Source of the DNA: Ochotona curzoniae
Lineage: Eukaryota > Chordata > Mammalia > Lagomorpha > Ochotonidae
Direction: 5' to 3'
DNA: 64,000 nt
NCBI RefSeq assembly: GCF_017591425.1
Contig: NW_024466599.1
Coordinates: 76,860,501 to 76,924,500, forward strand
In this document: in pieces, positions 12,321 through 24,722 of the stretch
Position numbering within the stretch: position 1 is the first letter of the stretch
Layout: each line of letters begins with the position of its first letter
The notes under the pieces: model-generated
What the model saw: only the letters and a program-made list of their open reading frames with translations
What the model was told of the DNA's origin: nothing
The model's database searches: none
Program-made: the position numbers and the translations under genes

Positions 12321-12647
12321 GGGCCCAGCGCGGTTGGCGCAAGTGGTTAAAGGTCCTCGCCTTGCACGCCCAGGATCCCATATGGGCGCCGGTTCTAATC
12401 CCGGCGGCCCCGCTTCCCTTCCAGCTCCCTGCCTGTGGCCTGGGAAAGCAGTCGAGGACGGCCCAAAGCTTTGGGAACCTGCACCCGCGTGGGAGACCCG
12501 GAAGAGGCTCCTGGCTTAGTATCGACCCGTTGCGCTCACTTGGGGAGTGACTCATCGGACGGAAGATCTTCTTCTCTGTCTCTCCTCTCTGTATATCCGC
12601 CTTTCCAATGAAAAAACAATAAAAATAAATCTTTAAAAAAAAAAAAA
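12321..12647 (+). mobile_element. CSINE copy 5, young and nearly intact
   Basis: Full-length plus-strand CSINE with a GGGCCCAGCGCGG head and a pure A tail. It is one of the least degraded copies. The short flanking repeat AGAAAGGC is visible on both sides. It carries the younger-subtype head GCGCAAGTGGTTAA and the tail form TATCCGCCTTTCCAAT. Confidence 0.93.
12335..12401 (+). promoter_or_regulatory. Pol III internal promoter (A and B boxes) of CSINE copy 5
   Basis: TGGCGCAAGTGG at 12,335-12,346 fits the A-box consensus at every fixed position. GGTTCTAATCC at 12,391-12,401 fits the B box except for T in place of the purine after C. The spacing of about 45 bases is tRNA-like. Confidence 0.8.
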
Positions 12648-14250
12648 GAAAGGCGTTTTGTGACCCAAAAAAAGACTATTTTTTGCTAAAAGCAAGTGTT
12701 CACACCCGGAGCGTTTGATTTCATTTCTTCACTGTGACAGACTTGATAATAATGAGTTAGCCAAGAAAGGGAAACATAGCTGTTTCTCCCTGAGTTTCTA
12801 AATGTAGGCAACTGTCACTAGTAGCTGTGAAATTCTGTGCAGCTTGTCCGGAGGCACGAGCTAGGAAATTCAGGAAGGCAATGGAGAAGCAGCCTTGCCA
12901 GCCACAAGGCATAGTCCTGGGGAATGACCATTCCTAGGGCCACCCCCACTTCACACAACACCCTTCCCTGGGAGCTTCTCCTGCTGTTTGTGCCCTATGG
13001 GGGTCCTCTCACCAGGGGGACCCGGTCCTGCAGCTGGCAAGTCCAAGCACTCACGGATTCATGTATACGAAGCGGGCGTGATGGCACTTGTGTCTGGGAG
13101 TGGCTGGGTACTTCACTCTGCAGAATGAGAGATTCTGTGGTAGCCACCCATTTCCTCTCCTCTGTTGGCCATTTTTCACCTCTGCCCCACATTCACTAAT
13201 ACTCTGTGCCTGTTGACTGTCAACCCATTGGACTCGGAAGAAAACACAGAAATAAACCAGACTGGGAAATAGACTTTGGAGGCGCATCTTCCCTTGGGCT
13301 TGACTAAAATAATTTTTCAGGGGCAAAAGCAGGATCATAGGGACATCAATGCTTGCTAGCTGCTGCTGGTCTTTACTGACACACACACACATACATCTGT
13401 GCACTGCCTCATACAAACACATGCAATGCATCTACACATAGATTTCCATGAAAATGCGTATGATACGCACACTTGTGCACCCATACATGGGTGCATGCAA
13501 GCATGCAGTGTCCTCAAATGCACACGGATGAAGTTCCTTCAGAGGCACACACCTATACAAGGCACACACACACCTACATGCGCGATACCTTCACCTGCCA
13601 AAAACATACAGCTGTATGCACACGCTTGCAGGTGTCTGCACATGTGCATTGCTCTCACAACACACACACACACACACAAACTCCCATATGTGTGCAGCCA
13701 GTCCTCTTATTACTATCTCTTCTACTACTCCCAACTAATCCTGGCTCAGGAGCATCAGAATCCCAGATTGGCTTGTAGCATCTGGAAATTGAGGGGCTGT
13801 AAGACCCCCGAAGAATGACTATGTGTATGTTAGTACCAACATTGTAGTGGACCTCAGCTAGTCCTGGAATGGAAAGCAAGATCCATGTGCAGTGCAGCAA
13901 GGCTGAGGGAGGGGCATGTGGACCTTGGTCTACACGTCTAACAGATGAGATAGACCCATGGCAGACCTGGACACGTGAACTGATGTCAACAAGGGGCCAC
14001 CCTGAGGAGTAGAGCTGAACCTGGCCAGGTTAATCTGGCAGAAAAGTTTAAGGAGAAGGGTGGCCCAGAGTTGTGGAGATGTGGTTTTGGTTCCTGCAGG
14101 GGAGCAGAGAGCTGGGATTGAAGAGAAGTTCATTGCAGAAAGGAAATGACATCTCTGGCATGAATACACTGGTGAACTGAGACTTACCATCCTGATACTC
14201 TCAACAGATTCCTTTGGAAGCTTGAGCAGCAAACAGTGAGATTTCGTTAG
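12648..14250. other. Unassigned region with CA-rich tract
   Basis: A long interrupted CA/CATG-rich tract runs from about 13,378 to 13,680, ending in a pure (CA)n run near 13,660. Frames across it are low-complexity. Nothing else is recognised. Confidence 0.55.
13378..13680. repeat. CA-rich low-complexity tract
   Basis: Alternating purine-pyrimidine sequence made of ACAC, CATG and TGCA units, starting and ending in short pure CA runs. Confidence 0.8.
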
Positions 14251-14266
14251 AAGCAGAATGGTTTTC

Positions 14267-14606
14267 TTTTTTTTTTTTTAAAGATTTATTTTTATTATTA
14301 TTTTTTTTATTGGAAAGGCGGATATACAGAGAGGAGAGAGAGAGAGGAAGATCTTCCGTCCGATGATTCACTCCCCAAGTGAGCGCAACGGCCGATACTA
14401 TGCCAATTCGAAGCCAGGAGCCTCTTCCGGGCCTCCCACACGGGTGCAGGGTCCCAAAGCCTTGGGCCGTCCTCGACTGCCTTCCCGGGCCACGGGCAGG
14501 GAGCTGGAAGGGAAGCAGGGCTGCCGGGATTAGAACCGGCGCCCATATGGGATCCCGGGCATGCAAGGTGAGGACCTTTAACCACTTGCGCCACCGCGCC
14601 GGGCCC
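14267..14606 (-). mobile_element. CSINE copy 6 with perfect 16-bp target-site duplication
   Basis: Young minus-strand CSINE. AAGCAGAATGGTTTTC occurs at 14,251-14,266 and again at 14,609-14,624, an undecayed target-site duplication. The A box and B box are intact on the minus strand. Confidence 0.96.
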
Positions 14607-14624
14607 AAAAGCAGAATGGTTTTC

Positions 14625-16783
14625 ATTATTTTTGCTTAGAGGCAAAAGAACCTTTAGCAATACCATCAGGTTCTCATCCAAGGTCTTTAGTGGTAGCAAC
14701 CAGGCAACCAGATGTCTGGAGTGCAGACATGTTTGTTGTGTTTTAAATGATCTTTACAATTCATACACAGAATTTCATACACAGAAATACCAGAGCAGTA
14801 ACCATCCAGCTTGGTGGAATATCGCAAAGAATTCACTTATGAGACCAACGCATCAGGCCAAGACACAGAACATTAACAAGTCTTCAAGACCCCTCCAAGC
14901 CCTGCAGTGTATGTTATCTAAAGGTAACCGTCCACCAGGCTTCTAGAACAAGGATCAACTTAGTCTGTGATGGGATCGATACAGGCTTTCTCTGGCTTCT
15001 TTTACACTTTCTTCTCCCTCCCTCTCTGTGTCTTCCTCTCTTCTCCTTTCTTTGTGTCTTCCTCCTTCCCCCTCTCCATCTCTCTTGTGCATTAATCATC
15101 TCATACGTTTCTTAGCAACTCTTTAAATTGCATACATTTACTTGTTTCGTTATTTTTTATCTGCCCATATCACAGCACTTGGGACACAAATCCTATGTGT
15201 TTTGTTCGCCTCTGTAATTCTAATAGTATCTGACATGCAGTAGACAGATGTCCAATCATTAGTTTTTGAATACATAAGTTAATCATTTGAACAATGTCTC
15301 CAAAGTGATTTTCTCTACAGATACATGTTTCTTACTTGGGAAAGCATCACACCGTTTGTACCTGAATCTTATTGTTTATAACTAGTTTCACATCTCAGAT
15401 CACTTAAGAATCTTCGGTTGACCTTAAAGTAGTTGCTGGGTTTAGATGTTGGGGAGTTGACATGTTGGGGAGCAGGCTTTGAGCTCACAGGCGTGTGGTT
15501 GTCGCTGTAGCTATGAAACAGCATCACTGAAGGAGGCAGGGCATCATGCAGTCAAGTGTGAGCACAGTTTAAATGAGGTGTCTATTAACTTTCAGCGTCA
15601 TCTTGTCCATGATCACACACATCATGAATAGAGCAGGTTTTTGCCAACTGTTTGACATCATCAGTTAAATTTTTGTATGTGAGACTAAAGTACCTTATTC
15701 AATGAAGCATGTAATTTGCAAATGGCTTGGTAAGAAATATTAACATTAAAGTTATAAACATTTGCATTAGAAAAAAAAAACCTAACAGCAAAATAGGAGA
15801 AAACAAGGTGGTGTTGCAGTAACCAGATACCCCAGTGGCAACCAGTGCTCAGAGTGGAGATCTGAGCTCCACCAGCAGACATTTGGGCAGGAGAGTTGAC
15901 TGGCAGCTCAGGAGCTCTGCTGTCTCAGAACCCCCCACATCTGTCTTAACACATGATAAGTTCGATGCAGATTATTGCACGACACCTCAGTTCAAACTTC
16001 AAGTCATAAAAAGTAAATGACTATGGTCAGGGGAACCGATCAAATCAACGATGGGTGTTCACACCACTGAAACGTGTGAGAAGGCATCTGAAGGAAATCA
16101 AGACGAAGGGATCCTGAGCCAAAAGCCACATGTGGCTGCCCCAGGAGAAGGGGTCCTCCTTCCTTCTCTCTATCCTTTGACCCCCTCCTTGAGATGGTGC
16201 GGAGAAGACACCACTCCCGCCATTTCCTCGGGTCTTTCCTGCCTTGGAGGAAAGATCTCTTAAATCTTACTTAGCACACTGAAAAAAATAAATAAATAAA
16301 CAAAATGAGGGAACTCTCAAGTCATGAAGGCTTTTTATGTGTTATATTTAAGCTTTGTTATGCTTAAAAAATGCATATTTGCCTAAAGAAAATAGTCTCC
16401 AAGCCCATGTTAATATAATAATTAAATTATTTTAATGGCCTACAAAAATGTGGCAAGTATACCACTCTTAGTAAGCAAGCCTAAAAATGAAGTTAACCAT
16501 TTACAACACAATTAAAAGTATTAAAAAGTCTTTTAATGATTTATGAGCTTGGATGAATGAAACAATTACTGATGAGGTTAACAGTGGATTTCTTAACCCA
16601 AGGGTATCTTGCTCTATTTTATACGTTGTGAGTCTGTTTGAATTTGAACAAAAGGTATAGGCATTTCTTCTGTTTTTGTTATATTTGTTTATCATAATTG
16701 AGATCAAATTAGCCTCAAGAAATTTGCAGTAAGGTTCTCTGCATCCTACCTGTTTAAATCACATTCTTCCTTATGCCTCAGTC
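14625..16783. other. Unassigned region
   Basis: A CT-rich tract lies at 14,998-15,092. A short block at about 15,810-15,870 resembles the GGTGTTGCAGTGACC part of the L1 5' UTRs at 6.5 and 49.3 kb, but it is too short to be sure. The remainder, AT-rich from 16,270, shows nothing recognisable. Confidence 0.5.
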
Positions 16784-16791
16784 ATTGTTTA

Positions 16792-17098
16792 CTTATTTTA
16801 TTTTTATTGGAAAGTCAGATATACAAGGAGGAAGAGAGACAGAGAGGAAGATCTTAACATCCGTTGATCCACTCCCCAAGTGGCAGCAGCAGCCAGAGCT
16901 GCACCAATCCGGAGCCAGGAGCTTCAAGCTTCTACCAGGTCTCCCACACGGATGTAGGGTCCCAAGGCTTTGGGTTGTCCTCCACTGCCTACCCAGGATG
17001 GAAAGAGGAGCTGTCAGGATTAGAACTAGAGCCCACATGGGATCCTGGTGCATGCAAGGTGAGGAATTATCAGCAGCTAGGCTACTGCACTGGGTCCT
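16792..17098 (-). mobile_element. CSINE copy 7
   Basis: Minus-strand CSINE with a diverged GGGTCC head at about 17,097. The flanks share ATTGTTTA at 16,784 and 17,099. A piece of the CTCCCTGCTTGTGGCC block is deleted. Confidence 0.88.
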
Positions 17099-17106
17099 AT
17101 TGTTTA

Positions 17107-17511
17107 TTCCTATAAATTGATTCTATAGCCATGGTGCTTTAGCAAGCTTTCATAATTTGAAGTTTTATCTACTTTTACTTTCCTACAATGGGGTGTTCTA
17201 AATATTAGCAAGATAACAAATCAAAGTTTTTTTTTTTTTCCAATCACCACAAAACAGAGTTAGTGACATTTTGCCTTGGAATCATAGCGAAGCAGTTGGA
17301 AACATGAGGATTCACAGCGACAGTCACATTTCCATTTTGACAATCGGGGAAACGGAAGTGCTGATGCCGGAGGCTGTGCCTTCAGCAGCCACCCAGCCTG
17401 GCCACTCAGACACGTCTTCTCCAGCTGGATGCTCAGCCATGTCCCTTCCAGCTGGATGCACTCTTCCAACACATCAGCCACTCTCCGAACCAAATATTTC
17501 TTTCATTCTGT
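17107..17511. other. Unassigned stretch
   Basis: A T-run lies at 17,227-17,240. No gene or repeat is recognised. Confidence 0.5.
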
Positions 17512-17850
17512 GTCTTTTTTTTTTTCAAGGTTTTGTTGCCTTTTTATTTGAAGGTCAGATGTACAGAGAAGGAGAGACAGGGAGAAATATCTTCTGACTT
17601 CTGTTTCACTCCCCAAGTGGCTGCAACAGCCTGAGCTGAACCGATCTGAAGCCAGGAGCCAGTAACCTCTTCCAGGTCTCCCACGCCAGTGCAGGGTCCC
17701 AAGGCATTGGGCCATCCTCGACTGCTTTTCCAGGCCACAAGCAGGGAACTGGATGGGAAGCAGAGCAACCAGGATACAAGCCATCTCCCATAAGGGATGT
17801 TTGCATATGCATGGCGATGGCTTGGGCCACTGGGATATTGTGCCAGGACC
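17512..17850 (-). mobile_element. CSINE copy 8
   Basis: Diverged but full-length minus-strand CSINE from a T-run at 17,512 to a GGTCC head at 17,850. The B box region is degraded. Confidence 0.85.
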
Positions 17851-18140
17851 ACAAAACCTTCCTTGTTGGACCTTATATTGGGCTTCTAGGTCATGCTCTC
17901 AGTACTATTTTGGCTTATTTCATTCTTTCCTTGTCTCATTGGCAGGGAAGTCACATACACTCATGTAGAACCACATCAACCCATGCATATCAAACACTGT
18001 TATAAGTACACCTCACACATCCACATACACGCAGCCACATGCATGCCATAACTTTGCACTTCTCCCTTCACTGCAACAAGGCCAAACACAGCCATGTTCC
18101 CTCTTCTCTTCTCAAGCAGACAGTACCTGAGCCTACTTTT

Positions 18141-18464
18141 TTTTTTTTTTGAGATCCATTTTTTATTAAATTTCTATTGGAAAGTCAGATATACAGAAAG
18201 GAGGAGAGACACAAAGGGAGATCTTCTATCCGCTACTTCACTGCCCAAGGGGTCACAATTGGCTGGAATCAAGCTGATTTGGGCGGGCCACCCATGTGGG
18301 TGGGTGCAGGGTCCCAAGGCTTTGGGCCATCCTGGCTGCTTTCCCAGGCCACAAGCAGGGAGCTGGATGGGAAGTGCGGCTGCTGGGATTAGAACCAGAA
18401 CCTGTATGAAATCCCAGCACCTGCAAGGTGAGGACTTTAGCCACTAGACCATTGTGCCAGGTCC
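18141..18464 (-). mobile_element. CSINE copy 9 with target-site duplication
   Basis: Minus-strand CSINE flanked by CTGAGCCTACTTTT (18,127-18,140) and CTGAGCCCACTTTT (18,465-18,478), one mismatch in 14 bases. Confidence 0.92.
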
Positions 18465-18478
18465 CTGAGCCCACTTTT

Positions 18479-18880
18479 AATGGTCTGGATTCTGATGTGT
18501 CACCTCTCTGTTCCTTCTGTTTAGAGTTTTGAACGGTAAGCGAGAACCTGCGCTAAGATCTCAGGCTCTGTTACAGCCCCGCCTGTTCTCCAAGAATGAC
18601 CTCCTCTTCCCTTCACTCTCTACCTGCCTCCTGCTTCTCCCACTTGCTCAGCCAGGCCATGAATACGCATCCCTGGTAAGGTGAAGTCTTCAAAACTTTC
18701 AAGTGTCAGCCTCGATGGCTTGATATTCTTTTTCCCAAGTTCTGTTGTCCCTCAAAGGAATTTGAAATTATTCTATAAGCAAAAATATTTTTTGCTAAAT
18801 GGATAAAACATAAATAACTTGGATTGTATAATAAATAATTTGGATTGCATATGTCATTTTTTAACAAGTGCTTTATTCGG
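18479..18880. other. Unassigned stretch
   Basis: No gene or repeat is recognised. Confidence 0.5.
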
Positions 18881-19208
18881 GCCTGGCGCACCTTGTAGCT
18901 AAAGTCCTCCTTGCCGTGCATGCACAGGGATCCCATATGGTTGCCAGTTCGTGTCCCAGAAACGCTACTTACCATCCAGCTCCCTGCTTGTGGCCTGGGA
19001 AAGCAGTAAAGGATGGCCCTAAGCCTTGGGACTCTGCGTCTATGTGGGAGGCCTGGAAGAAGCTCCTGGCTTCACATTGGCGCAACTCTGGCTCTTGTGG
19101 CCACTTGGGAAATGAATCAGCAGATGGAAGAGCTTCCTGTCTGTCTCACCTCCTCCTTGTATATCTGGCTTTCCAATAAAAATAAATAAATCTTAAAAAA
19201 AAAAAAAG
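18881..19208 (+). mobile_element. CSINE copy 10
   Basis: Plus-strand CSINE with a GGGCCTGGCG head and an AATAAATAAATCTT plus poly(A) tail. The first 40 bases are shortened relative to complete copies. Confidence 0.9.
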
Positions 19209-19210
19209 AA

Positions 19211-20732
19211 AAAGAAGTGTATTCCTGTAATTCAAGAGATTTTTGAGACAGAAGGATAAGCTGAACATTGAAATGTCAGTATTGAGGTTGATTGATCCAG
19301 AGATCAATGAACAGGAATGCTCTTAAAATCTTATGTCGTCGTGTCTCCAAGTCTTGGAGGGTGGCTTTTTTTCAATGGGTAAAGTCATTTAAGAAAGGAC
19401 TGAATTTATGGAACAGCTACCTCTGACAGAAAGTTAAGAATCACGAAGGCAGATGGTATTTGGTAGCTGTGACAGATGATGGATTTTTAAGAGTATTCCT
19501 TAAAAAATTTTTTTTTTAAGCAGACAGTAATCTTTGCTGGAGAGGGGATGTGAAGATAGGATAGCCCTCGAAATCAGAGTGGAAATGAACATGAAAGCAG
19601 CCAGGTGATTGTCATCTGGCACGCACAAGGAGCCCAGAAAAATCTGATGTATTATTCACAAGAAAGTTATAGAACCTCGCAGTGAACAGGTATAGAAATT
19701 CATGGCAGAAGATACTCAGCTTCTTAAGTGAAAGCGAGCTGAAGATTTTGAAGATAGCCTTAAAACAGCAAGCTAAGAACAGCCACTAAAGGAATTTGAT
19801 TTGCAGTTGTTTTAAATTTGATATTATAATTTCAATCACTAATTATATGTCCCAACTTGGAAAAGAGAAGCATGGAATTGTCACTCACCTAGTCACCCAT
19901 TTAATGCACAGAGCTAAGACCTAAAGGGGATGTGTGTTGGAGAGACAGAGCAGGTGCTCAGTGAAGTCACCTGGAGGAAGGAGAGAGTGAGGTGTTAACA
20001 GCATGAGCGTAGGTCAAGAGGAAAGAAAGCCTAGTGTGGCCCTAGGCAGCTCAGCCCATTTCTGTAAACTTCATGGATGCATGACGGACAGTAAGATCTA
20101 CCGGAAAAGGCTCAAATGTAACACTGACTGATGGGTGAGTAAGAATTCCAAAATGTGAGTTGTTTTTCCTTTCTTACTGAAAATCTGTGTGTTAAGCAAT
20201 ACACCAAGAATGTCATTGCAGATTTCTAATGGATGATTTCGTAGTTTCCCTGCACTCTGAATTAGCAGAGATGTTTGATTGCTGAAAGAGTAATTCCACC
20301 TGCTCTTAACATCTAGGAGCTTTAGAATTAAACAGAAAAAGATTGACCCAAGGAAATAAGTACACTGCATTAATGTTTATGTATACAACAATTCACAGGA
20401 AAGAAGCCATTCAAAAAGCATCCAATCTTCATGGATGGCATGTAACATGGGGGCCTTCTTTTAGGCAGAAACATGAAAGAAGAAACATTCTTACAATGGA
20501 GACAAATTCTCAGGTACATTCTGGCTAAAATAATTATCAGATTGATATATTTGTGGATGATATATTCTGATTCACTGACCGTAAATGATGTTAGTTACAT
20601 GACAAATTTACTCAAAATAATGAAGATCAGGTTTCTAAGAGGCATCTCATAACTATATTCAAACACAACTCAAAGCTGTTAGATCAGTTGTTCAAAATTT
20701 TTGTCCAGACAATTGGAGATTTTTATTGATTT
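19211..20732. other. Unassigned region of 1.5 kb
   Basis: AT-rich, with no recognisable repeat family, no open frame above about 90 codons and no gene. Confidence 0.5.
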
Positions 20733-21031
20733 TTTTTTAAAACATGTATTTATTCAAAAGCCAGAGTTACAGAGAGACGGGGAGAGACAGAGTGGGAGAG
20801 ACCCTCCATCTTCCGTTGCATTCACAAGATGGCCATGGAAGCCCAGGGAACCAGGAGTTTCTTGGAAGCGTACCACAGGGCGGACACAGGCCCAAGAACC
20901 TGGGCCATCTTCCACTGCTTTCTCTGACCATTCCCAGGGATGTAGATCAGAACTGGAGCAGCCTGGATACAAGCCAGCATTCAAATGCAGACTGGTGTTA
21001 CAGCTGGAGCGTGGGCCATGTCACTGGACCC
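20733..21031 (-). mobile_element. Old CSINE copy
   Basis: Diverged minus-strand copy of an older CSINE type whose tail reads GCCAGAGTTACAGAGAGA-like in this orientation. The GGGTCC head is at about 21,031. Confidence 0.75.
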
Positions 21032-21647
21032 TGCTAAATGAATTTTCAGGATAGCTAAAGAAGAAGATCAGTAGAATTCCCCAGCATCTCACCATGTACT
21101 TGTTCATTATGTTGACCACTGTGACGTCCAGGGATGGTATTGGAAGACAGAACTTCCCAGTAAAAATGAATACTATTGTAATATGAAGTACAAATCCTAC
21201 ATGTAAATATTGAAAAAATGCCTCAGATTTTAGAGTTTGATTGATGTTTCAGACATATTGTTTCCATTCATCTCATTGAGAAATAGTTTGTGATAAACTT
21301 TTGAATGTTTACAAAACCACAGGCCATGGTAAATTGCAATAAGCAGCTGTAGCATTCTAGAATGACAGAGAAAGGATCTAGCCCAGGAAGTCAATTAAAT
21401 AGAATTCAGAAACTGGGTTCCTTTTCTCCTTCCTGTCCTTCTTTCTTTTCTCCTTTCCTCTCTCCCTTCTTCCCCCACCCTCCTTTCTTTCTTTCCTTCC
21501 TTCTTTCCTTTCTCTTTTTCTCTCTTTCTCTTTTTATTTCTTTATTTTGGTTTGGTAAGATTTTTCAATGGTGAATATGTAAAGACATCTATTATTTTTT
21601 TCTATTCTATCACAAATATTACTTATCTATGTTACATTTCAATTATC
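21032..21647. other. Unassigned stretch with CT-rich tract
   Basis: A pyrimidine-rich tract occupies 21,417-21,546. The remainder shows nothing recognisable. Confidence 0.55.
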
Positions 21648-22777
21648 TCTTCCGGAAGCCAGCTTCAGCCAAGTTCGAAGCTCGGGAAGGGTGCATGGAG
21701 ATGGCGACAAAGAAAGACACGGACACTGTCACTTGGTGCCCTCATGCAACAGCTCAAGAAGTTGTCCTTTTTTATTTACTCAGACACATCACAAGCTTCT
21801 ACACAAACAACTGATTGTTCTATTTTTACTTCAAGACTAAGGGGACATGTTCAGACATTTGGTCATTCTGTCTGTACTTCAGGGCTAAGCAGGTGCCCTT
21901 AAAAATAATTCTGCAAAATACTGTATTCATACTCTTCAAAGCAAGCCATTATTCATTCTTTGGTAGTAGCCATGGAGCGACAGCCAGGGTTCCAAGGCCA
22001 AGGCACATGTGATTACCTGCTAATCAGTGATACATCCCTACCACATTTCTATTTCTACAATTCACTATCATTTAATGGGAAAATAGGTTACAAGGGAAAA
22101 AACCTAAAATCTAAAACAGAAACTTCAAATGTTAAATCTCCCCTGCAACTATAGGCTGTACAATCCCATAAATAATCAATAATTAAAAGCATATTTCTTT
22201 GATAAAAGCATTCTTAATTCCTCTAGCTAAAAATTATAAAAAGTGGCAAGAACAGTTACATTTTCTATGCTCCAAAGAAATTGCAAAGACAGGCTAGCCT
22301 TTGAGATCACAGTAATTATATTTATTGCCATAGCAGTTTCAGCTCTTACTCCAATCACTTGCATTAATATTTAGAATATTTATCAAGCCCTTTCCCAGAA
22401 GGTGTGCTACACGTCTGGGCCAGAATCTGAAGCAATGGTTAAGCATGCAATAAGGTGTCCAGAAATGGCATGGCTTAATTGTGCTCCTGTGTGTAAATTG
22501 TCAAAGGTCCACTCACTAAGACATTATCAGTGACATTAACTCTTAAGCTCATATAAGTTGCAAACACTGTCTCACATGGGAGAACAATAATGCCTCAATA
22601 GATTACAGAATTCTTAGTGGGGTGCTTGAGTGTCCATGCAAACAGGGGGATGAAACCACATCAAGGTGGTCAGAGAGACATTCGCCGGGCCAGGTCAAAC
22701 AACAGGAAGCTCCCCCCGGCCCTGCCAAACAGGGGAGCTGTTCTCTTCCCAACTTTGTGTCATCCACACCTACTACA
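21648..22777 (-). mobile_element. Solo LTR of an endogenous retrovirus, copy 1
   Basis: Minus-strand copy of a ~1.13 kb sequence that recurs on the plus strand at 56,260-57,381. The two align end to end: a 5' TAGGTGTGGATG block, a central part, an AATAAA-type signal and a 3' part with the GCACCAAGTG and GTGTCTTTCTT blocks. The size, the TG start and the signal placement fit an LTR, probably class II (ERVK-like). No gag, pol or env sequence adjoins it. The exact 3' end and target duplication are not resolved. Confidence 0.75.
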
Positions 22778-22814
22778 CGGATCCCAGCATATCTCCTGTT
22801 TTTCATTGTTCAAT

Positions 22815-23150
22815 TTGCTACTATTTACCATGATACAGTTTTGTAGGTATAAGGATTTTTCCCTCCCTCTCCCCTTTCCCACAGCATCACTTCCTCTCTC
22901 CTCCCCACCCCCACTATTATTCTCCAAGTGATTACAGTCATGTAATACTTTAGAGATAGTTACACGGTTAACTTTGTGCTATTTCATTGTGTCATGATCT
23001 GCTAGATATTGGGAGAGCTAGAATATCTAGAATATCTAGCATCATTCTGTACAGGCACATGTTTCATAATGGGCAGCCTGCCTTCATCGACAGTAGAAAT
23101 ACATATGGCAACGTATCTGTGTTACTCGGTATTCTTATTCCTTATTGCAA
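22815..23150 (-). mobile_element. L1 3' end fragment
   Basis: The minus strand ends with the L1 terminal block CTACAAAACTGTATCATGG, preceded by a G-rich polypurine stretch (read as CCCTCCC on plus). It matches the end of the copy at 11.4 kb in layout but differs in sequence, so it is probably a different L1 subfamily. The left end lies about 40 bases from the solo LTR. Confidence 0.6.
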
Positions 23151-23370
23151 CCATCAAATCATTAGAAGTTGACAGTTATTTGTCCTGCAATAAGCGCTTT
23201 TGTGCTTTCTGATTTTTCCAGTAATAAATGCCAGATAATGGCCTTTCCAAGATAGAATACTAGGAGAATTTGTGTTCTCAAGTGGATCTTGGCTTAAAGA
23301 GCCCTCAAAGAATGGTCTCTGTATTATGACCCATTCCCCCTTTAATGTATCCCTAATTTTTATCACCATT

Positions 23371-24622
23371 TCTTTTTTTTTTCATTTTATTATTATTATT
23401 ATCATTTTACTATCAGTTCCATTGCCCTGGGTTTTCCTCTATCCCTCCCTCTAACTGCCCCCACCAACAGACTAAGTTCCCCAATATTATTACAACAATA
23501 TAGTTACTCATAAACAGTCTTAAGTCCATCATTGCGGGCATGGACAATGACAGAGCAGCATGCCATTGTCAAGGCACATCCAGCAGTTAGACTGGGAGGA
23601 CATCCTTGATCTGGAAACAGAGATGCACACTGCACTATATTCTCACATCTGAACATGTCAGTCGCCACTACGCAGCCACTATACATCACCCCCACCCCAA
23701 CCACCAAATGAAAAGCCACAAAACAAAATCAACAAGAGGAAAAAAGTAGAAATTTACAACACCATGAGGTTAAACAACATGCCACTGGATATGCTAGTCT
23801 CCATTACAAGTTACTTCACATCCCATTAAAAGAAACGCTACTTAACAATATCAACAGCAGGGAGATCAAATATAAACTTACAATACATGAAGCTAAATAA
23901 CATGCTACTGAACGACTAATGAGTTGCTGAAGAAATGAAAATCAAGAACCTTCTTGAAGAAAATGATGAGAAAAAAAGATGTTTTGAAAAAATGAAACTA
24001 AAACCAAAAAATTAAAAATCCATGAGATATAGTTACCACTGATCTTTGTTGGTGAGTTGTATTCCTCTAGGCCAAAAGGAGATGACTTTTGTATTTTAAA
24101 TTCATTCTACTAATCTATGACATTTGATTGATGAATTTAAGCCATTTAGATTCAGGCTTAATATAAATAAATGATATTTTGGTTCTGTCATTTTATCAAT
24201 GGGGTGTTCACTGTTTAATTTAGTTATCTGTTGTTATTTTACTGGGATAGTCTTCACATTTGTCCTTGGTTTTGGCAGGTGCTATTCCTTTTCTTTGTCA
24301 AAAGAACATCTTTAAGTATCATTTGTTGGGCAGGTCTGGAAGAGACACCTTCTTTGAGCTTTTCTTTACTGTGGAAGAATTTTATTTCATTTTTAAAGAG
24401 AAAGGAAATTTCACTGGGTATGTTATTCTGGGATGACAATTGTTTGCTTTTAGAATCTGGAATATGTCATTCTATTCTCTGCTAGCCAGTGGTTTCCTGT
24501 GAGAGTGTCCTATGAATCTGACTGCCATTCCTCTATATGTCAATTGATTTTTTTCACTTGTAGATTATTCCTTATATTCCTTATGTTCAACTGAAGAGAG
24601 CTTGATTATCATGTGTCCAGCA
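23371..24622 (-). mobile_element. ORF2-deleted L1 (HAL1-like), copy P2
   Basis: Minus-strand element truncated at its 5' end inside ORF1. In order on the minus strand it has the ORF1 C-terminal domain (stop complement at 24,254-24,256), the inter-ORF region, about 50 codons of ORF2, the shared junction at about 24,040, and a 3' UTR ending in an AAT-type tail at 23,371. The 3' UTR carries two rounds of a roughly 150-base block that the plus-strand copy at 52.0-52.2 kb has once. No reverse transcriptase sequence is present. Confidence 0.85.
24254..24600 (-). pseudogene. L1 ORF1 C-terminal domain remnant (P2)
   Basis: The last 61 codons are still open (24,439 to 24,254) and read through NEIKFFHSKEKLKE and MILKDVLL to the stop. 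Upstream the frame is broken. This is the nucleic-acid-binding C-terminal domain of the L1 ORF1 protein. Confidence 0.8.
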
Positions 24623-24642
24623 GATAGATAAATTCTCTCTCT

Positions 24643-24685
<43 letters not shown>

Positions 24686-24720
24686 AACCTCATGCTTCAA
24701 CTAACTAAATAAAATCTTTA
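24615..24720 (+). mobile_element. 5'-truncated CSINE tail with expanded (CT)n
   Basis: Only the CT-rich tail and the AATAAAATCTT terminus of an old CSINE remain. The CT tract at 24,634-24,685 has expanded to a microsatellite. Confidence 0.6.
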
Positions 24721-24722
24721 TT

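Noticed and set aside
12335..12401. A functional tRNA gene at the A and B boxes
   Set aside because: The boxes belong to a SINE. There is no cloverleaf or anticodon stem of a genuine tRNA, and the unit continues into the CSINE body and tail.
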